From positions 337,117 through 401,116 of the forward strand of contig JADBKJ010000020.1 in assembly GCA_014896455.1 (NCBI GenBank): a DNA stretch of 64,000 nt. The letters are read 5' to 3'. Origin of the DNA: Thermoanaerobacter sp. (GTDB lineage Bacteria > Bacillota > Thermoanaerobacteria > Thermoanaerobacterales > Thermoanaerobacteraceae). Of the stretch, positions 10,753 to 19,684 are shown in pieces. A model generated the notes under the pieces. It worked only from the letters and a program-made list of their open reading frames with translations, did no database searches and had not been told where the DNA came from. Position 1 is the stretch's first letter. The number at the start of each line of letters is the position of its first letter. The position numbers were made by a program, and so were the translations under genes.

Positions 10753-11709
10753 TTACTGAAAAATAGCAGAAACGAAAGATTTTGCATCAAAAGCTTGCAA
10801 ATCCTCTATTCCTTCCCCAATTCCTATGTATCTTATAGGTACATTTAATTCTGATTTTATAGCTACCACAATTCCACCTTTTGCCGTTCCATCTAATTTG
10901 GTAAGTACAATACCGGTTATATCAGAAACTTCTTTAAATATTTTCGCTTGTTGAAGAGCATTTTGACCAGTTGTAGCATCTAAAACTAAAAAGGTTTCTA
11001 CTCTCGCTTCAGGATATTCCCTATCTATAACTTTGCGTATTTTCCTCAATTCCTCCATCAGATTCTTTTTATTATGCAGTCTACCTGCAGTATCACAAAT
11101 AAGTATATCTATTCCCCTTGCTTTTGAGGCTTGAATGCCATCAAAAATAACAGAAGCTGGATCTGAGCCTTCTTGATGTTTTATAATTGGACAGCTAACT
11201 CTCTCTGCCCATATTTCTAACTGGTCAATAGCTGCAGCTCTAAAAGTATCACCTGCTGCTAGCATAACTTTTTTGCCTTCTTTTTTGTACAAATAAGCTA
11301 ATTTTCCAATTGTAGTAGTCTTTCCTACTCCATTTACCCCAACGTTCAATATCACCATAGGTGAAGTCAAGGTAAAAGGTTCTACATCCTTTTGCAAAAT
11401 TTCATAAACTTCTTCAGCTAAAAGTTCTTTTATTTGAGACGCATCATAAATCTTCCTTTCTTTTGCCTTTTGACGTATTCCTTCTATAATCTTAGAAGTA
11501 GTACTAATACCTACATCAGCTAAAATTAAAATCTCTTCTAATTCTTCCAAAAATTCTTCGTCAATTTTTCTACCTATTGTAACCATACTATCTATTTTAG
11601 AAGTCAAATTTTCTCTTGTTTTTAAAAGTCCTTCTTTAATCTTTTGAAAAAAACCTTTTTTTTCAGCAATTTCGGATTCTTTTTTAGATTTGTCAAAAAA
11701 ATTAAGCAT
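10753..11709 (-). CDS. ftsY: SRP receptor FtsY
   Basis: FtsY is the membrane-associated receptor that pairs with Ffh. The 318-residue protein has a short charged N-terminal region rather than the long acidic A domain of E. coli. It carries the N helical domain and the G domain with GVNGVGKTTTIGKLA (about 112), DTAGRLHNK and TKLDGTAKGG. It overlaps the end of smc by 8 bases, so the two are translationally coupled. Gene order smc-ftsY-ylxM-ffh matches B. subtilis. Confidence 0.96.
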   Translation of the reverse strand: MLNFFDKSKKESEIAEKKGFFQKIKEGLLKTRENLTSKIDSMVTIGRKIDEEFLEELEEILILADVGISTTSKIIEGIRQKAKERKIYDASQIKELLAEEVYEILQKDVEPFTLTSPMVILNVGVNGVGKTTTIGKLAYLYKKEGKKVMLAAGDTFRAAAIDQLEIWAERVSCPIIKHQEGSDPASVIFDGIQASKARGIDILICDTAGRLHNKKNLMEELRKIRKVIDREYPEARVETFLVLDATTGQNALQQAKIFKEVSDITGIVLTKLDGTAKGGIVVAIKSELNVPIRYIGIGEGIEDLQAFDAKSFVSAIFQ

Positions 11710-14700
11710 GTTTAACCAAGCCTCCTATTTTGTCGTCAGTATTTAGTTTAAGGGATAACAATTTGGAAACTCCTTTTTCTTGCATTGTTACACCGTATAT
11801 CGCGTCTGCCACCATCATTGTCCCTTTTCTGTGGCTTACAACTATAAACTGAGTATCTCTTGACAATTCTTTCAGAAACTCAGCAAATCTATCCACATTT
11901 GCATCATCTAATGCTGCATCTATCTCATCCAATATACAAAAAGGAGCAGGTTTTATAATTAACATTGCAAATAAAAGGGAAATAGCAACTAATGCTTTTT
12001 CTCCTCCTGAAAGAAGAGAAAGGGTTTGCAATTTCTTTCCTGGGGGCTGGGCTTTAATTTCTATACCTGTTTCTAAAAGATTGTCTTCATCAGTAAGTAT
12101 TAACTCTGCATTACCCCCTCCAAAAAGCCGCCTAAACGTCTCCTTAAATTGAATCTGTAGGATTTCAAAACCATCTTTAAATTTTGTTTTGATAATTTTA
12201 TTTGCTTCTTCGATTACAGAAATCAAAGATTCCTTTGCCTTTATAATATCTTCCATCTGAGATTTTAAAAAATCATACCTTTCCTTTACCCCTTTATATT
12301 CTTCAATAGCATCTATATTCACATTACCTAATCCTTTTATAGCCTTTGCCAAATGATCTGCTCTTTGTCTTAATTTTAAAATCTCGCCTTCTTCAGCTTC
12401 TTCAAGAGCTCTGTCTAAGGTCAATTCATATTCTTCCCAAAGCCTATTTTTGATATTGTCAATCTCTATCTGGAATCTTTGCATTTCCATTTCTACCTTA
12501 TGAAATTCTTCATTAATATTAGTAAATTCTTGTTGTAAAATCGAAAATTTTTCTTTCCGTTTTTGTAAATCCTCTTCTTCTTGGAAAATATTATCTTCTA
12601 AAAAAGAAATATCTTTTTGAATTTTTTCTACTTCTTGTTGTAATTTATATATTTCTCCTTGCAACTTTTCCCTATCTAAACTCAAATTGACCTTTAAGCT
12701 TTCTATTTCTTTAATATTCTTTTCCTTCTCACCTATATTGTTTTTTTCTCTATCAAATTCTTGTCGTTTATCTTTTAAGTTATGAAGTTCATTCTGGAGC
12801 TTTTGTTCGATTTTAGCGATTTCAATCTTCAAAGCAGTTATTTCTTTGTCTAAAATTGCTAAATTTTCTTCTTCTTTATTGTTTTTTTCTTTAAAACCAT
12901 TGATCAAAGCATCCAATCCTTCTTTTTCTTTTTCTAAGCTTTCTAACTCTTTTAAAAACTGGTCAATTTCTTGTTGATAATTTTCAGTATTTTCCTTTAA
13001 TTCATCAATTTCTAAAGTATAATTTTCTAGTTGATTTAATAAATTTCCTATCTCTTTTTCTAATGAAATCCTCCTTTGCTCATTAGAAGTTATATTGTAG
13101 CTAATATCAGAAATTTCTTTGTTCAATAATTCTATTTGCTCTTCTTCATGAATTTTATCATTTATTTTTTGCCCAATTTCTTCCACCAATATTTCTTGTT
13201 GATTTTTTAAACTATCAATTTCTTTTTTCAGTTTAGTTATCTCTTCTTTTCTCTTAAAAATGCTTTGAAGTTTAGGTTTTAAACTGCCACCGGTTATTGC
13301 ACCCCCTGGATTTATAACTTCTCCTTCTAATGTTACAATTTTATAAGCTTGATTATATTTTTTAGATAGCCTCACTGCATTTTCAATGGTATCTACTATA
13401 ATAACACGGCCTAACAAAAAATTAAAAATTTCTTTTAAATTATCGTTATACTTTATTAGCTTAGAAGCAACTCCAATTACGCCTTTCTCAGTCAAAATAT
13501 TGCTTTCCTGTTGAGAAAGACCCCTCCCACGGATTAAATCAAGAGGCAAAAAAGTAGCTCTTCCTAAATCTTTTTGCTTTAACCTTGCAATTATTTCCGC
13601 TACTCCCTCAGAAGATTTTATAACTATATTCTGTATACTTGAGCCCAATGCTACCTCAATTGCTGTACTATAAGTATTTTCAACCTCTAAAAGTTCCCCC
13701 ACTACTCCTATTATATTTTCCTTAAACGAAGGAATATTTTCAGAGAGTTTTAACAAGTTCCGCACAGTTCCACTATAGCCTTCGTAATTTTTATCCATCT
13801 CCTCTAAAATAGAAAGTCGCGACCTTTTTCTTTCAATTTCTTCTTTAATAACTTTTAAAGTATCTTCTCTCAAAATCAGCTCATTATCAATTTTTTGTAA
13901 AGCTTGCTGTTTAGTGCTCCTTTGCTGATTCTTTTTATCCAGTTCTTTTTGTAAAATTTGTAATTCTTCAACAATTTTATTTTTTTCTTTATCCAAAATT
14001 TCTATTCGATTTTGAATTTCATCTATATGCTTTTTTAAATTTTGCTGCCTACTTATTGCCTCTTCCTTTAGAGAATTGTTCAATGACAATTTTCCCTTCA
14101 CATCTGCAATGCTATTTAAAATTTCAATTATATCTTCCTTAGCTTTTTCAACTTCTTCTATCTCATTCTTTTGTTTCTTTTGCAAACTTACATATTCTTC
14201 TTGAAATTGTCTTAACTTTTCTTCCAATTCTTCCTTGTTTGCATGTAAAAGGGCTACATTAGACTCTGTCCTTTTAAGTTCTTCCTTTAAAACTCTTTCC
14301 CGTTTTGCAGCTTTTTCTAACTCCTCTCTGTAAAGCTCTGTGGTTTCTTCCAAATTTCTAAGCTTCTCTATTATTAATTCCCTTTTCCCTGAAACTATCT
14401 CTATCTCTCTTAACTTATTGTGGTATTCCTCTTTTTTACTGCCTAATTGCTGTTTTAAGTCATGAATTTCTTTTTCTTTATATAACAAATTCTCCTCTTG
14501 ATTGATTTTATGTATTTTTTTCACATCTAATTGATTTTTTAAGTTCTCATATTTCCCCTTTAAAGCATCATACTGATTCATAGACCTCTTTGCTAATTGA
14601 ATATATAAACTTATATCTGCTTTCCTTTTTTCCTTGTGGAGTTTTAAAAACTCTTCTGCCTTGCCTTTTTGGGCTTCCAAAGTAGTAAGCTGCTTCTCTA

Positions 14701-15292
14701 ATTCTACAACTATATCGTTTAAACGAAGTAGATTATCATTAGCTGCTGTGAGTTTCCTCTCTGCTTCTTCTTTTTTATATCTGTACTTTGAAATACCTAT
14801 TGCTTCCTCAAAAATTTGTCTTCTATCTTCTGGTCTTGCAGATAGGACCTCGTCTATTCTCCCTTGTCCTATTATTGAATAGCCTTCTTTTCCTACTCCT
14901 GTATCTAAAAAAAGCTCGTATATGTCTTTAAGACGGCAAGGAGTTTTATTTATAAAAAACTCACTTTCGCCAGATCTAAAAATTTTTCTGGTAATAACTA
15001 CTTCTGTATAATCAAAAGGAAGATAACCATCAGAATTATCAAAGGTGAGATTTATTTCACAAAAACCTAAAGGTTTTCTATTCTCGCTACCTGCGAAAAT
15101 TACATCCTCTAACTTAGAACCTCTTAAACTTTTGATACTTTGTTCTCCTAAAACTAATCTAATAGCGTCAGAAATATTACTTTTGCCACTTCCATTTGGA
15201 CCTACAATTGCTGTTACACCTTTTTCAAAATTAAGAGTTACTTTGTCTGCAAAAGACTTAAAGCCTTGAAGTTCAAGTTTCTTAAGGTACAT
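11702..15292 (-). CDS. smc: Chromosome segregation ATPase SMC
   Basis: SMC dimers with ScpA and ScpB extrude DNA loops to compact and segregate the chromosome. The 1196 residues hold an N-terminal head with Walker A GPNGSGKSN (about 32) and two long coiled-coil arms (about 170-505 and 670-1020). A hinge lies near 510-665 (GVVGELLEV ... EGEVINPGGAITGG). The C-terminal head carries the signature LSGGEKALVAIS and Walker B CILDEIDAALDD. Length is normal for the family. The gene has its own promoter and a roughly 70-base leader, and overlaps ftsY. Confidence 0.97.
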   Translation of the reverse strand: MYLKKLELQGFKSFADKVTLNFEKGVTAIVGPNGSGKSNISDAIRLVLGEQSIKSLRGSKLEDVIFAGSENRKPLGFCEINLTFDNSDGYLPFDYTEVVITRKIFRSGESEFFINKTPCRLKDIYELFLDTGVGKEGYSIIGQGRIDEVLSARPEDRRQIFEEAIGISKYRYKKEEAERKLTAANDNLLRLNDIVVELEKQLTTLEAQKGKAEEFLKLHKEKRKADISLYIQLAKRSMNQYDALKGKYENLKNQLDVKKIHKINQEENLLYKEKEIHDLKQQLGSKKEEYHNKLREIEIVSGKRELIIEKLRNLEETTELYREELEKAAKRERVLKEELKRTESNVALLHANKEELEEKLRQFQEEYVSLQKKQKNEIEEVEKAKEDIIEILNSIADVKGKLSLNNSLKEEAISRQQNLKKHIDEIQNRIEILDKEKNKIVEELQILQKELDKKNQQRSTKQQALQKIDNELILREDTLKVIKEEIERKRSRLSILEEMDKNYEGYSGTVRNLLKLSENIPSFKENIIGVVGELLEVENTYSTAIEVALGSSIQNIVIKSSEGVAEIIARLKQKDLGRATFLPLDLIRGRGLSQQESNILTEKGVIGVASKLIKYNDNLKEIFNFLLGRVIIVDTIENAVRLSKKYNQAYKIVTLEGEVINPGGAITGGSLKPKLQSIFKRKEEITKLKKEIDSLKNQQEILVEEIGQKINDKIHEEEQIELLNKEISDISYNITSNEQRRISLEKEIGNLLNQLENYTLEIDELKENTENYQQEIDQFLKELESLEKEKEGLDALINGFKEKNNKEEENLAILDKEITALKIEIAKIEQKLQNELHNLKDKRQEFDREKNNIGEKEKNIKEIESLKVNLSLDREKLQGEIYKLQQEVEKIQKDISFLEDNIFQEEEDLQKRKEKFSILQQEFTNINEEFHKVEMEMQRFQIEIDNIKNRLWEEYELTLDRALEEAEEGEILKLRQRADHLAKAIKGLGNVNIDAIEEYKGVKERYDFLKSQMEDIIKAKESLISVIEEANKIIKTKFKDGFEILQIQFKETFRRLFGGGNAELILTDEDNLLETGIEIKAQPPGKKLQTLSLLSGGEKALVAISLLFAMLIIKPAPFCILDEIDAALDDANVDRFAEFLKELSRDTQFIVVSHRKGTMMVADAIYGVTMQEKGVSKLLSLKLNTDDKIGGLVKHA

Positions 15293-15371
15293 ACCACCAC
15301 TCCTTATGCACCTTACATTTTACCACATCTACATTTAAATTTCATCTTTTATTTTTCAGTATTTTTTCAGT

Positions 15372-15399
15372 ATTATACTTATCAAGGATAGATTGGCAA
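15372..15399 (-). promoter_or_regulatory. Probable promoter of smc-ftsY
   Basis: On the minus strand, TTGCCA (15394-15399) and TATAAT (15372-15377) are 16 bases apart, upstream of smc. The promoter lies just 8 bases inside the left border of the repeat element at 15407-15680, so the element has not disrupted it. Confidence 0.55.
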
Positions 15400-15406
15400 T
15401 TTATTT

Positions 15407-15680
15407 AGCTGACATTTTGCATAGCTCGCTCCCGGTAACAGAGAAGGCTAAACTAACGCTCGAGTTCGGACTATGGAGGGGTACCTACGTCAGGTGGCCT
15501 CCTTACCTTAAGGTGCCAGCCTCCGGCATCCTTGCCTCCGACCCCGCTTTCGTATCTCAGTCTCGCTAAGTTTCTCTGCACTCAACTGAACTGGCTGGTC
15601 TTTTCTCTTATTCTCCTTTTTTAACTTTTTCGGTTGAGGGCAGAGCTTTAAAGTCACTTCTCTTGTGCAAAATGTCAGCT
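15407..15680 (-). repeat. GC-rich element with 15-bp perfect terminal inverted repeat (copy 1 of 2)
   Basis: The ends AGCTGACATTTTGCA (15407-15421) and TGCAAAATGTCAGCT (15666-15680) are perfect inverted repeats. The interior is much more GC-rich than the surroundings. Read on the minus strand it contains AACTTAGCGAGACTGAG, GGCACCTTAAGGTAAGGAGG and TCGAGCGTTAGTTT, which align in order with the element at 58763-59015. It holds no convincing protein gene. It also has local hairpins such as GGCA-AGGA-TGCC. I read it as a structured RNA or a miniature mobile element; the family is not one I can name. It fills most of the 404-base gap between smc and the next gene. Confidence 0.75.
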
Positions 15681-15696
15681 TTATTAGTCTCACCTA

Positions 15697-15930
15697 CTAC
15701 AGTTCTCCACGTACTCTTCGTATTTCTTCTACAATCTCCTCTATTTCTTTCTTATAAGAAGAAGGTGCTAATATTTCTCCCCATCCTGTTACCATTTGAA
15801 ACAATCCATCATAAGCCGTATCATGATAACTTCTTATAAAATGTGGTATCCCCTTTTCTTTTAAAATGCCTTCTAACAGTTTAGCTTCTATTTCATTTTC
15901 TAACACTAAGATTTTAATGAAGCCCTCCAT
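15697..15930 (-). CDS. Small DUF2007-like protein of unknown function
   Basis: A 77-residue soluble protein (MEGFIKILVLENEIEAKLLE...). A beta-strand and helix pattern in which an N-terminal strand is followed by EAKLLEGILKEKGIPHFI resembles the DUF2007 putative signal-transducing family, but I am not certain. The ATG at 15928-15930 lies 6 bases after GAGGTG; an upstream in-frame GTG is part of that ribosome site. It lies between the spoVS terminator and repeat element copy 1. Confidence 0.65.
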   Translation of the reverse strand: MEGFIKILVLENEIEAKLLEGILKEKGIPHFIRSYHDTAYDGLFQMVTGWGEILAPSSYKKEIEEIVEEIRRVRGEL

Positions 15931-15954
15931 CAAAATCACCTCTATATAAAAATA

Positions 15955-15977
15955 AAACCTGCTAAAAAAGCAGGTTT
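15955..15977 (-). terminator. Rho-independent terminator after spoVS
   Basis: The 8-bp stem AAACCTGC/GCAGGTTT with a 7-base loop is followed on the minus strand by a U-rich run. It sits 3 bases past the spoVS stop codon. Confidence 0.75.
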
Positions 15978-15980
15978 AGA

Positions 15981-16241
15981 TTATCTTGGTTCTACAATAA
16001 ATTTTATCGCTGTCCTCATTTCGCCGTCTATCTCAATCTCTGAAAAGGCAGGAATCGCAATTAAGTCTATGCCATTTGGCGCCACAAACCCCCTTGCTAT
16101 TGCAATAGCCTTAACCGCTTGATTTACCGCACCTGCCCCAACCGCCTGAATTTCTGCTGAAGATTTTTCTCTTAAGACGGCTGCTAATGCACCTGCTACA
16201 GACTTAGGTTTAGATTTAGCTGATACTTTTAGAACCTCCAC
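15981..16241 (-). CDS. spoVS: Stage V sporulation protein S
   Basis: SpoVS is a small Alba-fold protein that influences septation and coat assembly during sporulation. This 86-residue version is close to full family identity: EVLKVSAKSKPKSVAGALAA, AEIQAVGAGAVNQAVKAIAIA and RTAIKFIVEPR. The frame is open to 16319, but GAAGGAGG lies about 10 bases before the GTG at 16239-16241, which matches the family start. A near-perfect sigma-H promoter lies upstream and a terminator just downstream, so it is a single-gene unit. Confidence 0.95.
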   Translation of the reverse strand: MEVLKVSAKSKPKSVAGALAAVLREKSSAEIQAVGAGAVNQAVKAIAIARGFVAPNGIDLIAIPAFSEIEIDGEMRTAIKFIVEPR

Positions 16242-16300
16242 TGTAAAATAACCTCCTTCATACATTATTGTGAAAATGAATACATTTGATATATATTTAT

Positions 16301-16329
16301 ATATTCGATAAAAAACCAATATTTCCTTC
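16301..16329 (-). promoter_or_regulatory. Sigma-H promoter of spoVS
   Basis: On the minus strand, GAAGGAAAT (16321-16329) is followed after 11 bases by ATCGAATAT (16301-16309). This matches the sigma-H consensus RNAGGAWWW-N11/12-RNNGAATWW at every defined position. In B. subtilis spoVS is a known sigma-H gene, so the assignment fits the gene. Confidence 0.75.
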
Positions 16330-16346
16330 TTTTTTATAAAATTTTT

Positions 16347-17411
16347 TTAAAAATTATTTTTTATAAAATCGGTTATAGAAATACGCATGACCTTTTTATC
16401 ACTGCAAACAACTATTTTGTCATTATTAAGACTGTTTAATATTTTAAATTCCATTTTTACGTTGTATTTTTTTTGTAAAAACAACTTGTTGAATTTTTTT
16501 TGCCCTATAATTGTGGAAATCCGCCTTTCATTAGAAAAAATTGTAACTTTTGTATTCCTTATATTTTTATCCTCAAATACCTCTATGAGAATGTCAAGAA
16601 TAACACTTGACTCAACTAATTGCCCCATTGCAGGATGAAAAGGACCTGCTATTACATCTTTATTGTAATTAATATTTTCTGTCGTTTGAAGTCCAATACG
16701 AATGACATCAATATTATTCTTAATAAAAATTATATACATTTTCTTTGAAAATTCAACAGCCTCTTGCAAGGTTAGAGGAAAGAATTTCCCTTCTTTATAC
16801 ATTTTTTCAAGATAAGTATTTTTAATCACCAAAGTAGGATAAATCCTCACAAAATCAGGTTTCAACTCCACAATCTTATAAGCGGTATTTAAAGATTTCT
16901 CTAAGTTATCTCCAGGTAGTCCTATCATTATTTGCAATCCTAATTTAAAGTCATATTGTCGAATTAAATTCACAGCTTTTGCGACATCCTCACTTGTATG
17001 ACCTCTTCTACTTTTTAAAAGCACTTCGTCATCCATTGACTGTACTCCAAGTTCTATTGTTGAAACTTTGTATCTCTTAAGATTTTGTAAAATCTTGGTG
17101 TCTATATAATCAGGACGAGTAGACAAACGAATAGCATCTATTTTGCCATTGTCCAAATATTCTTTCGCAATTCCCAAGTAGAGATTTTGCATATCCTGTG
17201 GTATTCCCGTAAAACTGCCACCAAAAAAAGATACCTCTATTTCTGCATCCCTTGGAAGAGTTTTTAAATGGGTTTCTATAGTTTGTCTTACATATTCTTC
17301 TGTTATCTCCTGCTGTTGGCCTGTTATTAAATTTTGATTGCAAAAAACACACTTAAAAGGGCAACCTAAATGGGGTATAAAAAGTGGTATTATATACATC
17401 TTTTTTTTCAT
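16347..17411 (-). CDS. Elp3-like radical SAM protein
   Basis: A 354-residue radical SAM enzyme whose [4Fe-4S] motif is C17-x3-C21-x2-C24 (GCPFKCVFCNQ). It continues with EVSFFGGSFTG, ELGVQSMDD and LQIMIGLPGD, which resemble the Elp3/oxygen-independent coproporphyrinogen oxidase group. The C-terminal acetyltransferase domain of true Elp3 is absent. The substrate is unknown. Such a gene next to rnc is a recurring clostridial arrangement. Its ATG overlaps the rnc stop (ATGA), so translation is coupled to rnc. Confidence 0.85.
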   Translation of the reverse strand: MKKKMYIIPLFIPHLGCPFKCVFCNQNLITGQQQEITEEYVRQTIETHLKTLPRDAEIEVSFFGGSFTGIPQDMQNLYLGIAKEYLDNGKIDAIRLSTRPDYIDTKILQNLKRYKVSTIELGVQSMDDEVLLKSRRGHTSEDVAKAVNLIRQYDFKLGLQIMIGLPGDNLEKSLNTAYKIVELKPDFVRIYPTLVIKNTYLEKMYKEGKFFPLTLQEAVEFSKKMYIIFIKNNIDVIRIGLQTTENINYNKDVIAGPFHPAMGQLVESSVILDILIEVFEDKNIRNTKVTIFSNERRISTIIGQKKFNKLFLQKKYNVKMEFKILNSLNNDKIVVCSDKKVMRISITDFIKNNF

Positions 17412-18106
17412 TTTAATATCCCCAATTTAATCAATGCTTCCATAGCCGCAGCTTGCTCAGCTTCTTTTTTACTTTTACCATAACCTTTTCCTAATATTAC
17501 ATCACCAATCCGCACTTGAGTTACAAAAGTTTTATTATGGTCAGGACCTATTTCCTCTATTAGCTCATAGATAATTTTCCCTATTTCCATGCTTTGAACA
17601 ACTTCTTGCAGTTTTGTTTTATAGTCGCGATAAATAAGCCCTTCCAAAACTTCTTCAATGATATTTTTGAACAATTCTAAAATTACATTGCGAACGACTT
17701 CTAATCCTCCATCCAGATATACAGCAGCCAGTATTGCTTCCATAGCATCTGCAAGAATAGAATCTCTTTCTCTTCCTCCAGTCAGTTCTTCTCCTTTGCC
17801 AATGCGCAAAAAGTTGCCTAATTCTATTTCTCTTGCACATCTGGCAAGGGAGGGCTCACAAACTATTTCAGCTCTATATTTAGAAAGAGAACCTTCTTCT
17901 AAATCTTTTCTATTTTTGTACAAATACTCGCTTATTACAAGGCTTAGGACAGAATCACCTAAAAACTCCAATCTTTCATTGCTAACCTTGCTATTTTTGC
18001 CTTCGTGAGCCCATGAACTGTGAGTTAAAGCCTCTATAAGCAAATTTTTATCTTTAAAACTATAGTTTATTCTCTTTTCTAATTCAGACAAATTTTCTTT
18101 TTTCAC
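17408..18106 (-). CDS. rnc: Ribonuclease III
   Basis: RNase III cleaves double-stranded RNA, including rRNA precursors. The catalytic domain has NERLEFLGDSVLSLVI and the acidic LADAMEAILAAVYLDGG; a double-stranded RNA-binding domain spans about 155-230. The frame is open to 18160. The site AAGAGGT abuts the ATG at 18112 and fits better with the GTG at 18104-18106, giving 232 residues, the normal size; the ATG two codons earlier is possible. It lies 13 bases after fabF, in the same fab-rnc context as in other Firmicutes. Confidence 0.95.
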   Translation of the reverse strand: MKKENLSELEKRINYSFKDKNLLIEALTHSSWAHEGKNSKVSNERLEFLGDSVLSLVISEYLYKNRKDLEEGSLSKYRAEIVCEPSLARCAREIELGNFLRIGKGEELTGGRERDSILADAMEAILAAVYLDGGLEVVRNVILELFKNIIEEVLEGLIYRDYKTKLQEVVQSMEIGKIIYELIEEIGPDHNKTFVTQVRIGDVILGKGYGKSKKEAEQAAAMEALIKLGILK

Positions 18107-18119
18107 TTCCATACCTCTT

Positions 18120-19349
18120 TTAAAATTTTTTAAAAAGTAATGTACCATTATGTCCTCCAAAGCCTAAGGAATTAGAAATCGCATAATTTACTTCTCTTTC
18201 TATAGCCTCATTAGGCACATAATTCAAATCGCACTCTGGATCAGGAGTTTCGTAATTAATAGTAGGAGGGATAATGCCATTTTTTATAGCCAAAACAGTA
18301 GCAACAGCTTCAACAGCCCCTGCTGCTCCTAACAAATGGCCTAGCATAGACTTGATAGAACTTACATAGAGTTTATACGCATGGTCTTTAAAGACTTTCT
18401 TTATAGCCATTGTTTCAAATTTGTCATTATATTCAGTGGAAGTTCCATGAGCATTGATATAATCTATCATGTCAAAACTTACTTTTCCGTCCTTTAAAGC
18501 TGCTTCCATTGCACGAGCAGCTCCTTCTCCCTCTGGCGCAGGAGCAGTTATGTGGTAAGCATCATCTGTAGCACCATAACCTATTATCTCTGCATAAATT
18601 TTAGCTCCTCTTTTTTGCGCATGTTCTAAAGATTCTAGAATTAAGCTCGCAGACCCTTCTCCCATTACAAAACCGTCTCTATTCAAATCAAAAGGACGGG
18701 AGGCTTTTTTAGGGTCCTCATTTGTGGACATGGCTTTCATTGCACAAAAACCTGCAAAAGACATGGGAGTTATAGCTGCTTCAGTACCACCTGTAACTAT
18801 AAGGTCTGCATCTCCCCTTTGAATAGCTTTAAAAGCTTCTCCTATAGCATTAGTACTGGAAGCACAGGCATTTACTATAGTCTCGTTTATCCCTTTTAGC
18901 CCAAAAGTTATTGCAATTTGACCTGCTGCCATATTTGCTATCATCATAGGTATGAAGAAGGGACTTACTTTTCCAGGACCTTTTTCATACATAATTTTCA
19001 TCTGATTTTCAAAAGTTTCAATTCCTCCTATGCCTGTACCGTAAATAACACCAAACCTGTTTAAATCGACTTTAGAAATGTCAATTTGTGAATCTTCTAA
19101 CGCCAACTTCGCACTGGCAACAGCAAACTGGATGAACCTATCCATTCTTCTTGCTTCTTTTTTATCTATGTATAAAGTGGGTTCAAAATCTTTTACTTCT
19201 GCTGCTACCTTAGTAGGAAACTCCGACACGTCAAATTTGGTAACAGTGTCTATTCCAGACTCACCATTTATTAAAGACTTCCAAAATTTTTCTACAGTAT
19301 TGCCTAAAGGTGTAATGACTCCTACTCCTGTTACAACTACTCTGTTCAT
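18120..19349 (-). CDS. fabF: Beta-ketoacyl-ACP synthase II
   Basis: FabF condenses malonyl-ACP with acyl-ACP in fatty-acid elongation. The 409-residue thiolase-fold protein has the active cysteine in [10 protein letters not shown] (about C162), the histidines in [12 protein letters not shown] and [13 protein letters not shown], and the C-terminal [14 protein letters not shown]. It is the last fab gene before rnc. A GC-rich hairpin separates it from acpP and may set the relative expression of the two. Confidence 0.97.
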   Translation of the reverse strand: MNRVVVTGVGVITPLGNTVEKFWKSLINGESGIDTVTKFDVSEFPTKVAAEVKDFEPTLYIDKKEARRMDRFIQFAVASAKLALEDSQIDISKVDLNRFGVIYGTGIGGIETFENQMKIMYEKGPGKVSPFFIPMMIANMAAGQIAITFGLKGINETIVNACASSTNAIGEAFKAIQRGDADLIVTGGTEAAITPMSFAGFCAMKAMSTNEDPKKASRPFDLNRDGFVMGEGSASLILESLEHAQKRGAKIYAEIIGYGATDDAYHITAPAPEGEGAARAMEAALKDGKVSFDMIDYINAHGTSTEYNDKFETMAIKKVFKDHAYKLYVSSIKSMLGHLLGAAGAVEAVATVLAIKNGIIPPTINYETPDPECDLNYVPNEAIEREVNYAISNSLGFGGHNGTLLFKKF

Positions 19350-19393
19350 GAGTTAAAACCTCCAAAATAGAGTAAAATTTTATATTGCACAAA

Positions 19394-19410
19394 GTCCCGC
19401 GACGCGGGAC
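19394..19410 (-). promoter_or_regulatory. GC-rich hairpin between acpP and fabF
   Basis: GTCCCGC-GAC-GCGGGAC forms a perfect 7-bp stem with a 3-base loop, 5 bases past the acpP stop. On the minus strand only a short U stretch (TTTGTG) follows. It could be a leaky terminator or an RNA-stabilising 3' structure. Its high GC content stands out from the AT-rich surroundings. Confidence 0.55.
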
Positions 19411-19415
19411 CTCAA

Positions 19416-19643
19416 TTATTCAAGATTGCTTAAGTATTCTACTACATCACCTACTGTTTTAATCTTTTCAGCATCTTCATCAGGAATTTCAATATCAAAC
19501 TCTTCTTCTAGAGCCATTATGAGCTCTACTATGTCCAAAGAGTCTGCTCCTAAATCATCTATAAAAGATGACTCCATCGTTATTTCCTCTGGATCAATGC
19601 CAAGTTGTTCAGCTATTATGTCCCTTACTTTTTCAAAAATCAT
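19416..19643 (-). CDS. acpP: Acyl carrier protein
   Basis: ACP carries growing acyl chains on a 4'-phosphopantetheine attached to the serine of the DSL motif, here [18 protein letters not shown] (about S35). The acidic 75-residue length is normal. The frame is open to 19664, but GGAGGTG precedes the ATG at 19641-19643, which starts the canonical [10 protein letters not shown]. It sits between fabG and fabF. Confidence 0.97.
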   Translation of the reverse strand: MIFEKVRDIIAEQLGIDPEEITMESSFIDDLGADSLDIVELIMALEEEFDIEIPDEDAEKIKTVGDVVEYLSNLE

Positions 19644-19684
19644 ACCTTCTTCACCTCCTCTCAAAATTATACATTATGATAATA

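Noticed and set aside
15508..15693. A 61-codon minus-strand frame across the repeat element
   Set aside because: It covers the structured GC-rich core, has no ribosome site or recognisable domain, and is not kept in copy 2.
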